In this document: positions 8,262-16,625 of the stretch, in pieces
Position numbering within the stretch: the stretch's first letter is position 1
Layout of the letters: the number at the start of each line of letters is the position of its first letter
Program-made: the position numbers and the translations under genes
The notes under the pieces: model-generated
Told to the model about the DNA's origin: nothing
Seen by the model: only the letters and a program-made list of their open reading frames with translations
Databases searched by the model: none
Origin: Cryobacterium glaciale
Lineage (GTDB): Bacteria > Actinomycetota > Actinomycetes > Actinomycetales > Microbacteriaceae
Length of the DNA stretch: 64,000 nt
Reading direction: 5' to 3'
NCBI RefSeq assembly: GCF_004402535.1
Contig: NZ_SOEY01000028.1
Coordinates: 248,001-312,000 of the forward strand

Positions 8262-10775
8262 CTACAGCCGATTCACCCCGGTCACGCGCACGACCGCCGC
8301 GCCGAGCTCGTCGGAGTCGGCGAGGTTCACACTCGCGCTGATCCCCCAATCGTGGTCGCCGGCCGGATCGTCGAGAATCTGCCGCACCGTCCACTCCTCG
8401 GCACCCTCTTCGATCATCAGCAGGTCGGAGCTGCGCGCGTTGCCGCCGGTGAGCAGCTCATCGTGCTCGGCGAAGTAGCCGTCCATGGCATCGGCCCAGA
8501 CATCGGCCGAGTAGCCGTGCTCCCGGTCGAGTTCGCCGAGCTCGTCGTAGTGCTCGAGCGCGGCCAGCTGCACCCGACGGAACAGTTCGTTGCGTACCAG
8601 GATGCGAAAGGCGCGCACGTTGGTGGTGAGTCGACGCGGGGGCGGCGGCAGAATGGCGTGCGCTTCGGCCTCGTGCGCGGCGAGGTCGGGGTGCAGCAGT
8701 TCTTCCCACTCGTCGAGCAGGCTCGAGTCCACCTGGCGCACGAGTTCGCCGAGCCACTCGATGAGATCGAGCAGGTCTTCGTTCTTGGCTTCGTCGGGGA
8801 TGGTCTGCCGCGCCGCCCGATAGGCGTCGGAGAGATAGCGCAGCACGACACCCTCGCTGCGGGCAAGTTTGTAGAAGGCGATGAACTCGCCAAACGACAT
8901 GGCCCGCTCATACATATCCCGTACAACGGCCTTGGGCCGCAGTTCGAAGTCGGCGATCCACGGCTGGGAGGCCTTGTACGTGTCGAAGGTGTAGTTCAGC
9001 AGCTCTTCGAGCGGCTTAGGATGCGTGATCTCCTCGAGCAGCGCCATCCGCTCGTCGTATTCGATGCCCTCACGCTTCATCGCGTTCACGGCCTCACCCC
9101 TGGCGGCGAATTGCTGCCCCATGAGTACCGGCCGGGGGTCATCGAGGGTCGACTCCAGAACCGAGATCATGTCGAGCGAGTAGGTGGGCGATTCCGGGTC
9201 GAGCAGCTCGAAAGCGGCCAGGGCGAACGGTGAGAGCGGCTGGTTCAGCGCGAAGTTCGCCTGCAGGTCAACGGTCAAGCGGATGTTAATACGGTCGTTG
9301 AGCTTGTCGAAACGCTGCTCCACAATGCCCGCCTCGCGCAGGGTCTTGTAGATGCCCAGCGCACGCCGGGCCAGCACCAGCTGGCGCCGCCACGGTTCGT
9401 GGTTGTCGAACACGAGCGAGTGCACGTGGGCGAAGGCGTCGCCGCCGCGCCCGATCACGTTGATCAGCATCGCCGCGGTCATCTGCATGCTCGACGACAG
9501 GGTTTCGGGCTCGGCATCGACCAGGCGGCGAAAGCTCGGTTCGCCCCAGGACACGAAGCCGTCCGGCGCCTTCTTCCGCACGATTTTGCGCTTCTTCTTC
9601 GGGTCATCGCCGGCCTTCTCGATGGCCTTGAGGTTGTCGCTCTCATGTTCCGGCGCCTGGATGACCACGGTGCCCGCCGTGTCGTAGCCGGCCCGCCCGG
9701 CCCGTCCGGCGATCTGGTGAAACTCGCGCACGTTCACCTGGCGCATTTTCACGCCGTCATATTTGGTCAGGGCGGTGAATAGCACGGTGCGGATGGGCAC
9801 GTTGATACCGACGCCGAGGGTGTCGGTGCCGCAGATCACGCGCAGGTAGCCGCGCTGGGCGAGCTGCTCCACCAGCCGGCGGTACTTCGGCAGCATGCCG
9901 GCGTGGTGCACACCAATACCCATGCGAATGAGCCGGGACAGGGTCTTGCCGAAACTCGTCGTGAACCGAAACTCGCCGATCAGCTCGGCGATGACGTCGC
10001 GCTGTTCGCGGGTGGCCACCTTCGCGCTCGCGAGCGCCTGCGCGCGTTCGAGGGCTGCGGCCTGGGAGAAGTGCACGATATACACCGGCGCTTTGTCGGT
10101 ATGCAGCAGTTCCTCCACCGTTTCGTGCACCGGCGTCTGCTCGTAGTAATAGCTCAGCGGAACCGGACGCTCCACCCCGGTGACCACGGCCGTGGGCCGC
10201 CCGGTGCGCCGGGTGAGGTCATCGCTGATGAATTTCACGTCGCCGAGGGTGGCCGACATGAGGATGAACTGCACCCGAGGAAGCAGCAACAGCGGCACCT
10301 GCCAGGCCCAGCCACGTTCCGGGTCTCCGTAGAAGTGGAATTCGTCCATCACGACGAGGTCGACCTCGGTGTTCTCGCCGTTCCGCAGCGCGAGGTTGGC
10401 CAGAATCTCGGCGGTGCAGCAGATGATCGGGGCATCGGCGTTGACGCTCGAGTCGCCGGTCATCATGCCGACGTTTTCGGCACCGAAGGTTTCGACCAGC
10501 GAGAAGAACTTCTCACTCACGAGGGCCTTGATCGGCGCGGTGTAGAAGCTGCGCTTGCCGGCCGAGAGCGCCGCAAAGTGCGCACCGACGGCCACGAGCG
10601 ACTTGCCGGTTCCGGTCGGGGTGCTCAAAATGAGGTTGGCACCCGAGACGATCTCGATGACCGCCTCTTCCTGCGCCGGGTAGAGCGTCAGCCCCTGCTC
10701 GGTCGCCCAGCTTTCGAAGGCCTCGAAGAGCACGTCGGGGTCGGTTTCGTTTTCGAGGCGTTCAAGCACAGACAT
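8262..10775 (-). CDS. Ski2-like DEAD/DEAH-box helicase with C-terminal DUF3516
   Basis: Superfamily 2 helicase of 837 aa. Motif I is TGTGKS (residues 54-59), motif II is the DEFH form (VMDEFHFYGDPERG), motif III SATLGD, motif VI QIAGRAGRAGYD. The GVGINVPIRTVLF block before motif VI is Ski2/Mtr4-like. The C-terminal 400 residues correspond to the DUF3516 region found with this helicase in actinobacteria; no zinc motif is seen. Role in RNA or DNA metabolism is unproved. The ATG at 10775 begins MSVLERLENETD. It converges with the sulfurtransferase and diverges from the molybdopterin oxidoreductase. Confidence 0.9.
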   Translation of the reverse strand: MSVLERLENETDPDVLFEAFESWATEQGLTLYPAQEEAVIEIVSGANLILSTPTGTGKSLVAVGAHFAALSAGKRSFYTAPIKALVSEKFFSLVETFGAENVGMMTGDSSVNADAPIICCTAEILANLALRNGENTEVDLVVMDEFHFYGDPERGWAWQVPLLLLPRVQFILMSATLGDVKFISDDLTRRTGRPTAVVTGVERPVPLSYYYEQTPVHETVEELLHTDKAPVYIVHFSQAAALERAQALASAKVATREQRDVIAELIGEFRFTTSFGKTLSRLIRMGIGVHHAGMLPKYRRLVEQLAQRGYLRVICGTDTLGVGINVPIRTVLFTALTKYDGVKMRQVNVREFHQIAGRAGRAGYDTAGTVVIQAPEHESDNLKAIEKAGDDPKKKRKIVRKKAPDGFVSWGEPSFRRLVDAEPETLSSSMQMTAAMLINVIGRGGDAFAHVHSLVFDNHEPWRRQLVLARRALGIYKTLREAGIVEQRFDKLNDRINIRLTVDLQANFALNQPLSPFALAAFELLDPESPTYSLDMISVLESTLDDPRPVLMGQQFAARGEAVNAMKREGIEYDERMALLEEITHPKPLEELLNYTFDTYKASQPWIADFELRPKAVVRDMYERAMSFGEFIAFYKLARSEGVVLRYLSDAYRAARQTIPDEAKNEDLLDLIEWLGELVRQVDSSLLDEWEELLHPDLAAHEAEAHAILPPPPRRLTTNVRAFRILVRNELFRRVQLAALEHYDELGELDREHGYSADVWADAMDGYFAEHDELLTGGNARSSDLLMIEEGAEEWTVRQILDDPAGDHDWGISASVNLADSDELGAAVVRVTGVNRL

Positions 10776-10886
10776 AGTCCCTCAAGACTGCACTACCGAA
10801 GCAGCAAGATGTGACGGATGTCTGACGAAACCGCCTCGACGTCCCCGCCGGGTGGTAATCCCAGCCGCCGGTTCTAGGCTGGCAAC

Positions 10887-12467
10887 ATGGCCTCCCCCAT
10901 TACCGTGAGCACCCCGACCCGGCGGCACGCCCCCGTGGTGCGGCGGTTCTGGCGGCCGGCGGCCGCCGGTCTTGCCGCCGCCATCGCGGGACTCGGCCTG
11001 GCCGAATTGACCGCCGCGTGGCTCGCCCCCGGCGCGAGCCCGGTACTCACCGTCGGCGCCCTCATCATCGATATTGTTCCGCCCGCCGTCAAGGAACTCG
11101 TCATCGGCCTGTTCGGCACGGCCGACAAGATCGTGCTGATCGTGACCATCGTGCTCGTGCTGCTTCTGGTCGCGGCCCTCGCCGGCATCCTCGAGAGTCG
11201 ACGCCCGCCGTTCGGCCGCCTGCTGGTGGTACTCATCGGCGGGATCGCCCTGTTCGCGGCGCTCTCCCGTTCCAGCGCCTCGACCCTCGACGCCGTGCCC
11301 GCCGTCGTCGCCATGGGCGCCGCGGCCATCGCGCTCACTTTTCTCTGCACCCGGCTGCCGAGTCCCCCGGCACCGGCCGAGGCTGCGCCCGGCCCCGACC
11401 GCCGCCGCTTCCTCGTCTACACCGGCATAACCGCGGGCATCGGCGTGCTCGCCCTCGCCGGCGGCCAGCTCAGCGCCGCAGCAACCAGGGCAGCGGATGC
11501 CGCGCGCGCCTTATTCACCCTGCCCGCAGCATCCGTTCGCCAGGCCGCGATACCGGCCGGAGCGAGCCTCGACGTGCCGGGCATCACCCCGCTGATCACC
11601 CCGAACGCCGACTTCTACCGCATCGATACCGCCCTGAGCGTGCCGCGCATCGACCCGCGCGAGTGGCGGCTGAGAATCACCGGAATGGTCGAGAACGAGG
11701 TCGAGATCGATTTCGCCGAGCTACTGGCCCTGCCGCTCGAAGAGAGCACGACCACCCTGGCCTGCGTGTCGAACTATGTGGGGGGCGACCTGATCGGCAA
11801 CGCCACCTGGCTCGGCTACCCGATCCGCGAGCTGCTGGCCCGCGCCAAACCCACGAGCGGCGCCGACATGGTGCTCTCCACGAGCCAGGACGGCTTCACC
11901 GCCGGCACCCCGATCGAGGCGCTCACCGACGGGCGCAACGCCATCCTCGCCGTCGGCATGAACGGTGAACCACTCCCCCTCGAGCATGGCTACCCGGTGC
12001 GCATGGTCGTGCCAGGCCTGTACGGCTACGTCTCAGCCACGAAATGGGTCGTCGAGCTCAAGCTCACCCGATTCGACCAGGAGCAGGGCTACTGGACTCC
12101 GCGCGGCTGGTCCGAGCTGGGACCGGTCAAGCTCTCCTCGCGCATCGACGTGCCCCGCGAGGGCACCACGGTTCCCGCCGGCTCCGTTGTCATCGCCGGT
12201 GTCGCCTGGTCGCAGCACGTGGGGATCAGCGCGGTCGCCGTGCAGATCGACGACGGCCCGTGGCGAGACGCCACCCTCGCCGACGCGATCTCGGTCGACA
12301 CCTGGCGGCAGTGGGCCTACACCTGGGACGACGCGAGCGCCGGCGACCACACCGTCAGGGTGCGGGCAACGGATGCCGTCGGCCTCGTTCAGACGTCAGC
12401 CACCGCCGACGTCGCCCCCGACGGCGCCACCGGGCTGCACGAGATTTCGGTGTCCGTCTCGGGATGA
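10887..12467 (+). CDS. Membrane-anchored molybdopterin-dependent oxidoreductase (sulfite oxidase family)
   Basis: The 526-aa protein has four hydrophobic helices in the first 150 residues, a fifth near residues 175-195, then an extracytoplasmic sulfite-oxidase-type molybdopterin domain. The Mo-ligand cysteine is Cys293 in TTLACVSNYVGG. Further family blocks are ATWLGYPIRELL, HGYPVRMVVPGLYGY and KWVVELKLTRF. The last 100 residues form the Ig-like dimerisation domain (VGISAVAVQIDDGPW, YTWDDASAGDHTVRVRATD). The natural substrate is unknown. It is transcribed alone and converges on a gene remnant. Confidence 0.88.
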   Translation: MASPITVSTPTRRHAPVVRRFWRPAAAGLAAAIAGLGLAELTAAWLAPGASPVLTVGALIIDIVPPAVKELVIGLFGTADKIVLIVTIVLVLLLVAALAGILESRRPPFGRLLVVLIGGIALFAALSRSSASTLDAVPAVVAMGAAAIALTFLCTRLPSPPAPAEAAPGPDRRRFLVYTGITAGIGVLALAGGQLSAAATRAADAARALFTLPAASVRQAAIPAGASLDVPGITPLITPNADFYRIDTALSVPRIDPREWRLRITGMVENEVEIDFAELLALPLEESTTTLACVSNYVGGDLIGNATWLGYPIRELLARAKPTSGADMVLSTSQDGFTAGTPIEALTDGRNAILAVGMNGEPLPLEHGYPVRMVVPGLYGYVSATKWVVELKLTRFDQEQGYWTPRGWSELGPVKLSSRIDVPREGTTVPAGSVVIAGVAWSQHVGISAVAVQIDDGPWRDATLADAISVDTWRQWAYTWDDASAGDHTVRVRATDAVGLVQTSATADVAPDGATGLHEISVSVSG

Positions 12468-12473
12468 CCCGAG

Positions 12474-12680
12474 TCAGTTGCCCTCGTAGGCGGCGCGCAG
12501 CCAGCCGAGCAGCTCGTCGTCGACGTCGGCGAGGCTGGTGGTCACCGACACCTTGTGGGTGCACATCCCGCCGGCCAGCAGCAGGCGGTCGGTGGGCGCG
12601 GCATCCGCCAGATTGATGCCCAACTGCAGGCGCATGGCGCTCGCCGGTTCGATCAGGAGGTGCGCCGGTGCGTGGGAGTT
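12474..12680 (-). pseudogene. C-terminal remnant of a small DUF5655-like protein
   Basis: An open frame without a proper start encodes AHLLIEPASAMRLQLGINLA, then PTDRLLLAGGMCTHKVSV and VDDELLGWLRAAYEGN before the stop. This resembles the C-terminal half of small DUF5655-type proteins of actinobacteria (assigned from memory of the family pattern). An in-frame TAG at 12681-12683 and the terminator hairpin of the next gene replace the expected N-terminal half. A 53-aa product from ATG 12635 is possible but has no visible ribosome site. Most likely a decayed 3' end left by a deletion. Confidence 0.6.
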
Positions 12681-12703
12681 CTACTCCCGCGCACCGGCGC
12701 ACC
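12659..12703 (-). terminator. Strong hairpin terminator after the ferritin-like gene
   Basis: A 20-bp stem (12659-12678 with 12684-12703) broken only by one wobble pair, loop TTCTA. It starts 24 bp after the ferritin-like stop and covers the 5' edge of the gene remnant. Confidence 0.8.
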
Positions 12704-12727
12704 TCGAGCACGACCCGACGCCGGTGG

Positions 12728-13684
12728 TTAGCCGTTAGCGCCGCTCGTGTTGATGACGCCGTTCACGCCGGCCGGGAAGAACCCGCCAGAGCGCACCGGC
12801 GCCGCGTTGAGATAGGTGATATTGAGCACCTGGGCGGCGCTACGGCTGAAGGCCAGGCCGTTGGCGTCGGTCGGCACGAGGTTGGCCTTCGAAGCGTTGC
12901 CGATGCCCTGGTCGAGGTCGGTCGGGCCGTCGACGGCGTCGCGCACGTCAGAGATGGCCTGCGCGGTCGTGTAGACCGAGGGCAGTGCGATCCCGAGCGC
13001 GTAGAGCGTGCTGCGGATGACCCCGGCGTGGTAGGCCTCGACAGCGAGCAGGCCGGCGGCCGCCTCCAGGAACGTCTTGTTCGAGATCAGCGGAGCCGCG
13101 CCCTTGTAGGCGGTTACTCCGACATCTTCGAAGATGAACGCCCCGAACAGAAAGTTCGCCTCGTTGGCGTACACGTCGAACTTCTGCCCCGGCTTGACCA
13201 GCCCGGCCGCCTGGGCGGCCGCAGTGAAGCTCGCGTCGAGGTTGATCTTCGGGCGAGATACCTTTGCGCTGCCCAGTGCGGACCGCAGGAAGGCCACGTG
13301 GGCCTTCTCGTCGGCGGCGATTTCATCGGCGTACTTCTTGATGATCCCGGTTTTGAAGTTCACCATGCGTCCACCGGTCACACCGCCGCGGGTGCCGGTT
13401 CCCGTGGTCATGTTGTCGGGCAGCCCGCTCCCGGTCGTGGCGCGCAGGTAGAACTCGGCCTCGAGGTATTCGAGGTTGAGTGCGAAGTTCAAGATGGCCG
13501 CGTCACTCGGTGCTCCTGCCGGCGCCTCGGACGCCTCTGCGGCCAATGCCGGCCCGCCGGTGGCGAGCATCGCTGCTCCTACACCGAAGCCAGCCACACC
13601 AGCCGCGCGCAGAAAGTTGCGGCGGTCCGAAGAATTCTCCGCGCTACGGTTGATGGCGTTGGTAATGAAACCCTGATCGAACAT
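12728..13684 (-). CDS. Tat-exported ferritin-like domain protein
   Basis: A 318-aa protein with a twin-arginine signal: SSDRRNFLRAAG, hydrophobic core, then AxA-like cleavage near PALAAEA. The mature part is a ferritin-like four-helix domain similar to plant and bacterial desiccation-related proteins. Candidate metal ligands are EYLEAEFY, DEIAADEKAHVAF, FEDVGVTAY and VEAYHAG. The ATG at 13684 has AGGAGA seven bases upstream. The role, possibly oxidative-stress or metal related, is inferred. tatC and tatA, encoding the exporter it would use, are the next genes upstream on the same strand, 149 bp away. Confidence 0.87.
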   Translation of the reverse strand: MFDQGFITNAINRSAENSSDRRNFLRAAGVAGFGVGAAMLATGGPALAAEASEAPAGAPSDAAILNFALNLEYLEAEFYLRATTGSGLPDNMTTGTGTRGGVTGGRMVNFKTGIIKKYADEIAADEKAHVAFLRSALGSAKVSRPKINLDASFTAAAQAAGLVKPGQKFDVYANEANFLFGAFIFEDVGVTAYKGAAPLISNKTFLEAAAGLLAVEAYHAGVIRSTLYALGIALPSVYTTAQAISDVRDAVDGPTDLDQGIGNASKANLVPTDANGLAFSRSAAQVLNITYLNAAPVRSGGFFPAGVNGVINTSGANG

Positions 13685-13833
13685 CCTTGTTCTCCTGACG
13701 TTGTATGAATGTGTCGGGCATGTCTGAAAAGACGTCGTCAACGTACCCGCAGTAAGCAATCGTTCGAAAGGCTGGACACGGCACGTAAGCAAATGATAAG
13801 AAATTTTCTCACTTTTTCGCGGACAGCGGCGGG

Positions 13834-14625
13834 TTAGAGCAGGAGGCCGTCGACACCGACCGGGGGCAGGCGCCGGGCGGCGCGACGATCGTGCAGCACC
13901 GCGATGCCGTACGCGGCGAAGTAGAGCACCACCATGGGAACGGCCAGCAGGAACATCGACACGACGTCGGCCGCCGGCGTCGCGATCGCGGTGAACAGGA
14001 CGATCACCAGTATCGCCACCCGCCAGGACTTGATGATGGAGCGGGCGCTGATCACACCGGCAAAGTTCAGCAGCACGACGAACACCGGAAGCACGAACGC
14101 GATTCCAATGGCGATCATGAGTTTGAGCACGAAATCGAAATAGTTCTGCGCGTTGATGAGCGCGGCATCCTGTTGCGGCGCGAAACTCGTCATGAGTTCG
14201 ACCACGTGCGGCAGCACATACCAGCCCGCAGCACACCCGGCCAGGAACAGCGGCACGGCGGTGAAGAAGAAGCCGAAGGTGTATTGCTTCTCCTTGCGGG
14301 TGAGCCCGGGGGTGAAAAAAGCAAAGATCTGATACAGCCACACCGGGCTCGACACGATCAAGCCCACATAGAACGAAATGCGCAGCTTGAGGTCGAACGC
14401 ACTCGTGATATCGGGATAGTTGATCTGCGCATTGCGGTTTTGGGCGCGCACGATCGCGTAGATCGGCTCGCGCAGGCCGTCCCAGACGAGGCCAGACAGG
14501 AACCAGCCGGCGATCGCGCCGACCAGGATGCCGAGTGCCGCCAGAAAGAGGCGCTTGCGCAACTCCAGCAGGTGCTGGCCGAGCGACATCGTGCTCTTAT
14601 CGCGGTGCACGCCCTGCACGACCAT
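13834..14625 (-). CDS. tatC: Sec-independent protein translocase TatC
   Basis: Six-helix receptor subunit of the Tat translocase that recognises twin-arginine signals. The 263-aa protein has the N-terminal signature MSLGQHLLELRKRLF, then FYVGLIVSSPVWLYQIFAFFTPGL and KEKQY, the most conserved TatC block. Six hydrophobic segments follow the expected pattern. It starts 5 bp after the tatA stop. ATG 14625 is used; ATG 14589 (MSLGQ) is also possible. No tatB is present here. Confidence 0.95.
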   Translation of the reverse strand: MVVQGVHRDKSTMSLGQHLLELRKRLFLAALGILVGAIAGWFLSGLVWDGLREPIYAIVRAQNRNAQINYPDITSAFDLKLRISFYVGLIVSSPVWLYQIFAFFTPGLTRKEKQYTFGFFFTAVPLFLAGCAAGWYVLPHVVELMTSFAPQQDAALINAQNYFDFVLKLMIAIGIAFVLPVFVVLLNFAGVISARSIIKSWRVAILVIVLFTAIATPAADVVSMFLLAVPMVVLYFAAYGIAVLHDRRAARRLPPVGVDGLLL

Positions 14626-14630
14626 CTGGT

Positions 14631-14855
14631 CTACGCCTTCGGGTTCGGGGGGCCGCTCGAGTCGGTACCGGCATCCGTGCTGTCATCCGTGCCGGCGCGG
14701 TTGGACTCGGTGCGGTCCGGTGTGATCTCACTCTTGAAGATCTTCATCGACTGGCCGAGACTGCGGGCCAGCCCCGGCAGCTTCGGAGCGCCGAACAACA
14801 GCAGGATCACGACGAGAATGACCAGAAAATGCCAGCCGGTCAGGTTTTGAAGCAT
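14631..14855 (-). CDS. tatA: Sec-independent protein translocase TatA
   Basis: 74-aa pore-forming Tat subunit. One N-terminal helix (WHFLVILVVILLLFGAPKLP) contains the FG hinge, followed by the amphipathic helix LARSLGQSMKIFKSE and an acidic tail. ATG 14855 has GGGAG well placed. A longer frame to 14915 lacks family similarity. Forms an operon with tatC. Confidence 0.95.
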   Translation of the reverse strand: MLQNLTGWHFLVILVVILLLFGAPKLPGLARSLGQSMKIFKSEITPDRTESNRAGTDDSTDAGTDSSGPPNPKA

Positions 14856-14950
14856 GCGAATTCTCCCTTGAATCATGTCGGTCGTGCAGCAGTGTAACCG
14901 CCGCACCGCCGACACAACCGGGTCAGTCTCAGCATTTACTACGGCTGTAA

Positions 14951-14968
14951 GCTTTTCTCGAGAAAAGC
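14951..14968. repeat. 18-bp perfect palindrome downstream of the nitrate operon
   Basis: GCTTTTCTCGAGAAAAGC is its own reverse complement. It lies 14 bp past the stop of the nitrate-reductase partner gene, between it and tatA. It could act as a weak terminator or a protein site; there is no T run. Confidence 0.5.
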
Positions 14969-14981
14969 CTGAGACGGATGC

Positions 14982-16625
14982 CTACCCGGCGGCGGGTTCC
15001 GCCGCCCGGAAGCGCTCGAGAACGTCGCCAATGCGCACCCTGCAGCCGCCGCATCCGGTACCGGCTCGGGTGGCCGCGCCGATGCAGGCAACGGTGGTGT
15101 TGCCGGCTGCGGCCGACTCGGCAATGGCTCCGACGGTAACCCCGTTACACCAGCACACGGTCGCATCGAGCGCGAACGCACTGCCGGCGGAGGGCTCGTA
15201 GTCCGGTCCGTCGTAGCGCAGCAGCACCGAGCGATCGGCCGGCAGTTCGCTGCCGCGCTCGAACAGCAGGGTCAGCTCGGCAGCTGTGCGCGGCATCCCG
15301 ACGCAGACGAAGCCTTCGAGGATGCCCTTGCGGGTGACCATTTTCACGTAGCGACCGTGTTCCGGATCGGCCCACTGCGCTACCCGCAGCGGCGCGACGG
15401 CGCATCCCGCCGCATGATCGTCGGCTGCCGGTTCATCAACTGTGCGATCCCACGGGTCGGCGGCGGTGTTGCCGACCGACACGACGTCGATGCCGTCTGC
15501 CTTGAGCATGACCACGGCTGAGGCAGAGACCGCGAGGTCCGGGGTCTGGCCGCGACCCAGCACCTCCGCGGCGAACCGCGCGGCGAGCCAGTCGGCCTGG
15601 CGCCAGCCCGGCCCGATCAGGCCGCTCGGCCCGCCGGCCGGAAGGGCTGTGGAATCGCCGGCCTGGGGCGCCGCGGCCACGTGCGCGCAGTCGCCGATCG
15701 CGTAGATCTGCGGGTCATTCCAGCTCTGCAGGTTGTCGTCGACCAGGATTCCGGTCGATACCGGCAGCCCGGCCAACTGCGCAAGCTCGGTACGGGCGCC
15801 GACGCCGCAGGAGAGCAGCAGCAGGTCGCCGTGGATCTGTTTGCCGTCGGCGCAGATCAGGGCGTCGAACCGGTCGACCCCGTCGTCGTCCTGGTGAAAG
15901 ATCAGGCTCTCGGCGCGGGAGTGGTTGACCATGGTCACGCCGGCTCGCCGGGCGCTCTGCGCGAGCACGCTGCCGCCGCCGCGGTCGAGGTTTCGGGCCA
16001 TCGGAATTTCACCGTGGTAGACGACGCAGGCCTGTGCACCGGCGCTCGCAGCGGCGAGCGCGATCTCCATGCCGAGCACACCGGCGCCGAGCACCACGAT
16101 GCGGGATCCGGCCGTGACGGCAGCGAGCACCCGTTCCGCATCGTCGAGGTCACGCAGCACGGTGACCCCGCGCGGGAGCGAGGCGCCGCTCGTGTCGAGG
16201 GTGGCGGCATCCGCTGCGGGCATCATTCGGCCGCGACGCACCCGGGTGACACCGTCAAGGGTAGGGATGTTGGCGCGTGCACCGGTGGCGAGCACCAGCC
16301 GGTCGTAGGGCAGCAGGGTGCCGTCACTGAGGGAGACCACCCGGCGGCTGCGGAGGATGGCCGTGACGCTCACGCCGCGGCGCAGGTGCACGCCGGCTTC
16401 GCGGGCCGTGAGGGTGTCGGTGATTTCGAGGCTGTCCCGGGCGATATGGCCGACCGCGTATTCGGCGATGAGCACCCGGTTGTAGGCGTCGGCGCTCTCG
16501 GCCCCGACCACGGTGAGCGTGGCGGCGCCCTGACGCACGAGCGGCAGCAGTTCTTCGACGAAACGGGCTCCGACCGGGCCGTAGCCGACCAGCACAATGC
16601 GCTCGGGATGGGGTCGCTCAGACAT
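14982..16625 (-). CDS. NAD(P)H/FAD electron-transfer subunit of assimilatory nitrate reductase (NirB N-terminal type)
   Basis: 547-aa FAD-dependent oxidoreductase that should pass electrons from NAD(P)H to the nitrate reductase. FAD motif VLVGYGPVGARF near the N-terminus, a second dinucleotide motif VVLGAGVLGMEIA near residue 180, and IYAIGDCAH. The C-terminus is a BFD-type [2Fe-2S] domain with four cysteines: VCWCNGVTV and GTGCGGCRVRIG. The siroheme and [4Fe-4S] sulfite/nitrite reductase domain of full NirB is absent, so it is not itself a nitrite reductase. Its start overlaps the nasA stop by 8 bp. Confidence 0.88.
   Translation of the reverse strand: MSERPHPERIVLVGYGPVGARFVEELLPLVRQGAATLTVVGAESADAYNRVLIAEYAVGHIARDSLEITDTLTAREAGVHLRRGVSVTAILRSRRVVSLSDGTLLPYDRLVLATGARANIPTLDGVTRVRRGRMMPAADAATLDTSGASLPRGVTVLRDLDDAERVLAAVTAGSRIVVLGAGVLGMEIALAAASAGAQACVVYHGEIPMARNLDRGGGSVLAQSARRAGVTMVNHSRAESLIFHQDDDGVDRFDALICADGKQIHGDLLLLSCGVGARTELAQLAGLPVSTGILVDDNLQSWNDPQIYAIGDCAHVAAAPQAGDSTALPAGGPSGLIGPGWRQADWLAARFAAEVLGRGQTPDLAVSASAVVMLKADGIDVVSVGNTAADPWDRTVDEPAADDHAAGCAVAPLRVAQWADPEHGRYVKMVTRKGILEGFVCVGMPRTAAELTLLFERGSELPADRSVLLRYDGPDYEPSAGSAFALDATVCWCNGVTVGAIAESAAAGNTTVACIGAATRAGTGCGGCRVRIGDVLERFRAAEPAAG

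Noticed and set aside
13685-14341. N-terminal extension of the ferritin-like frame into tatC
   Set aside because: Antipattern composition; the Tat signal and ribosome site define the start at 13684.
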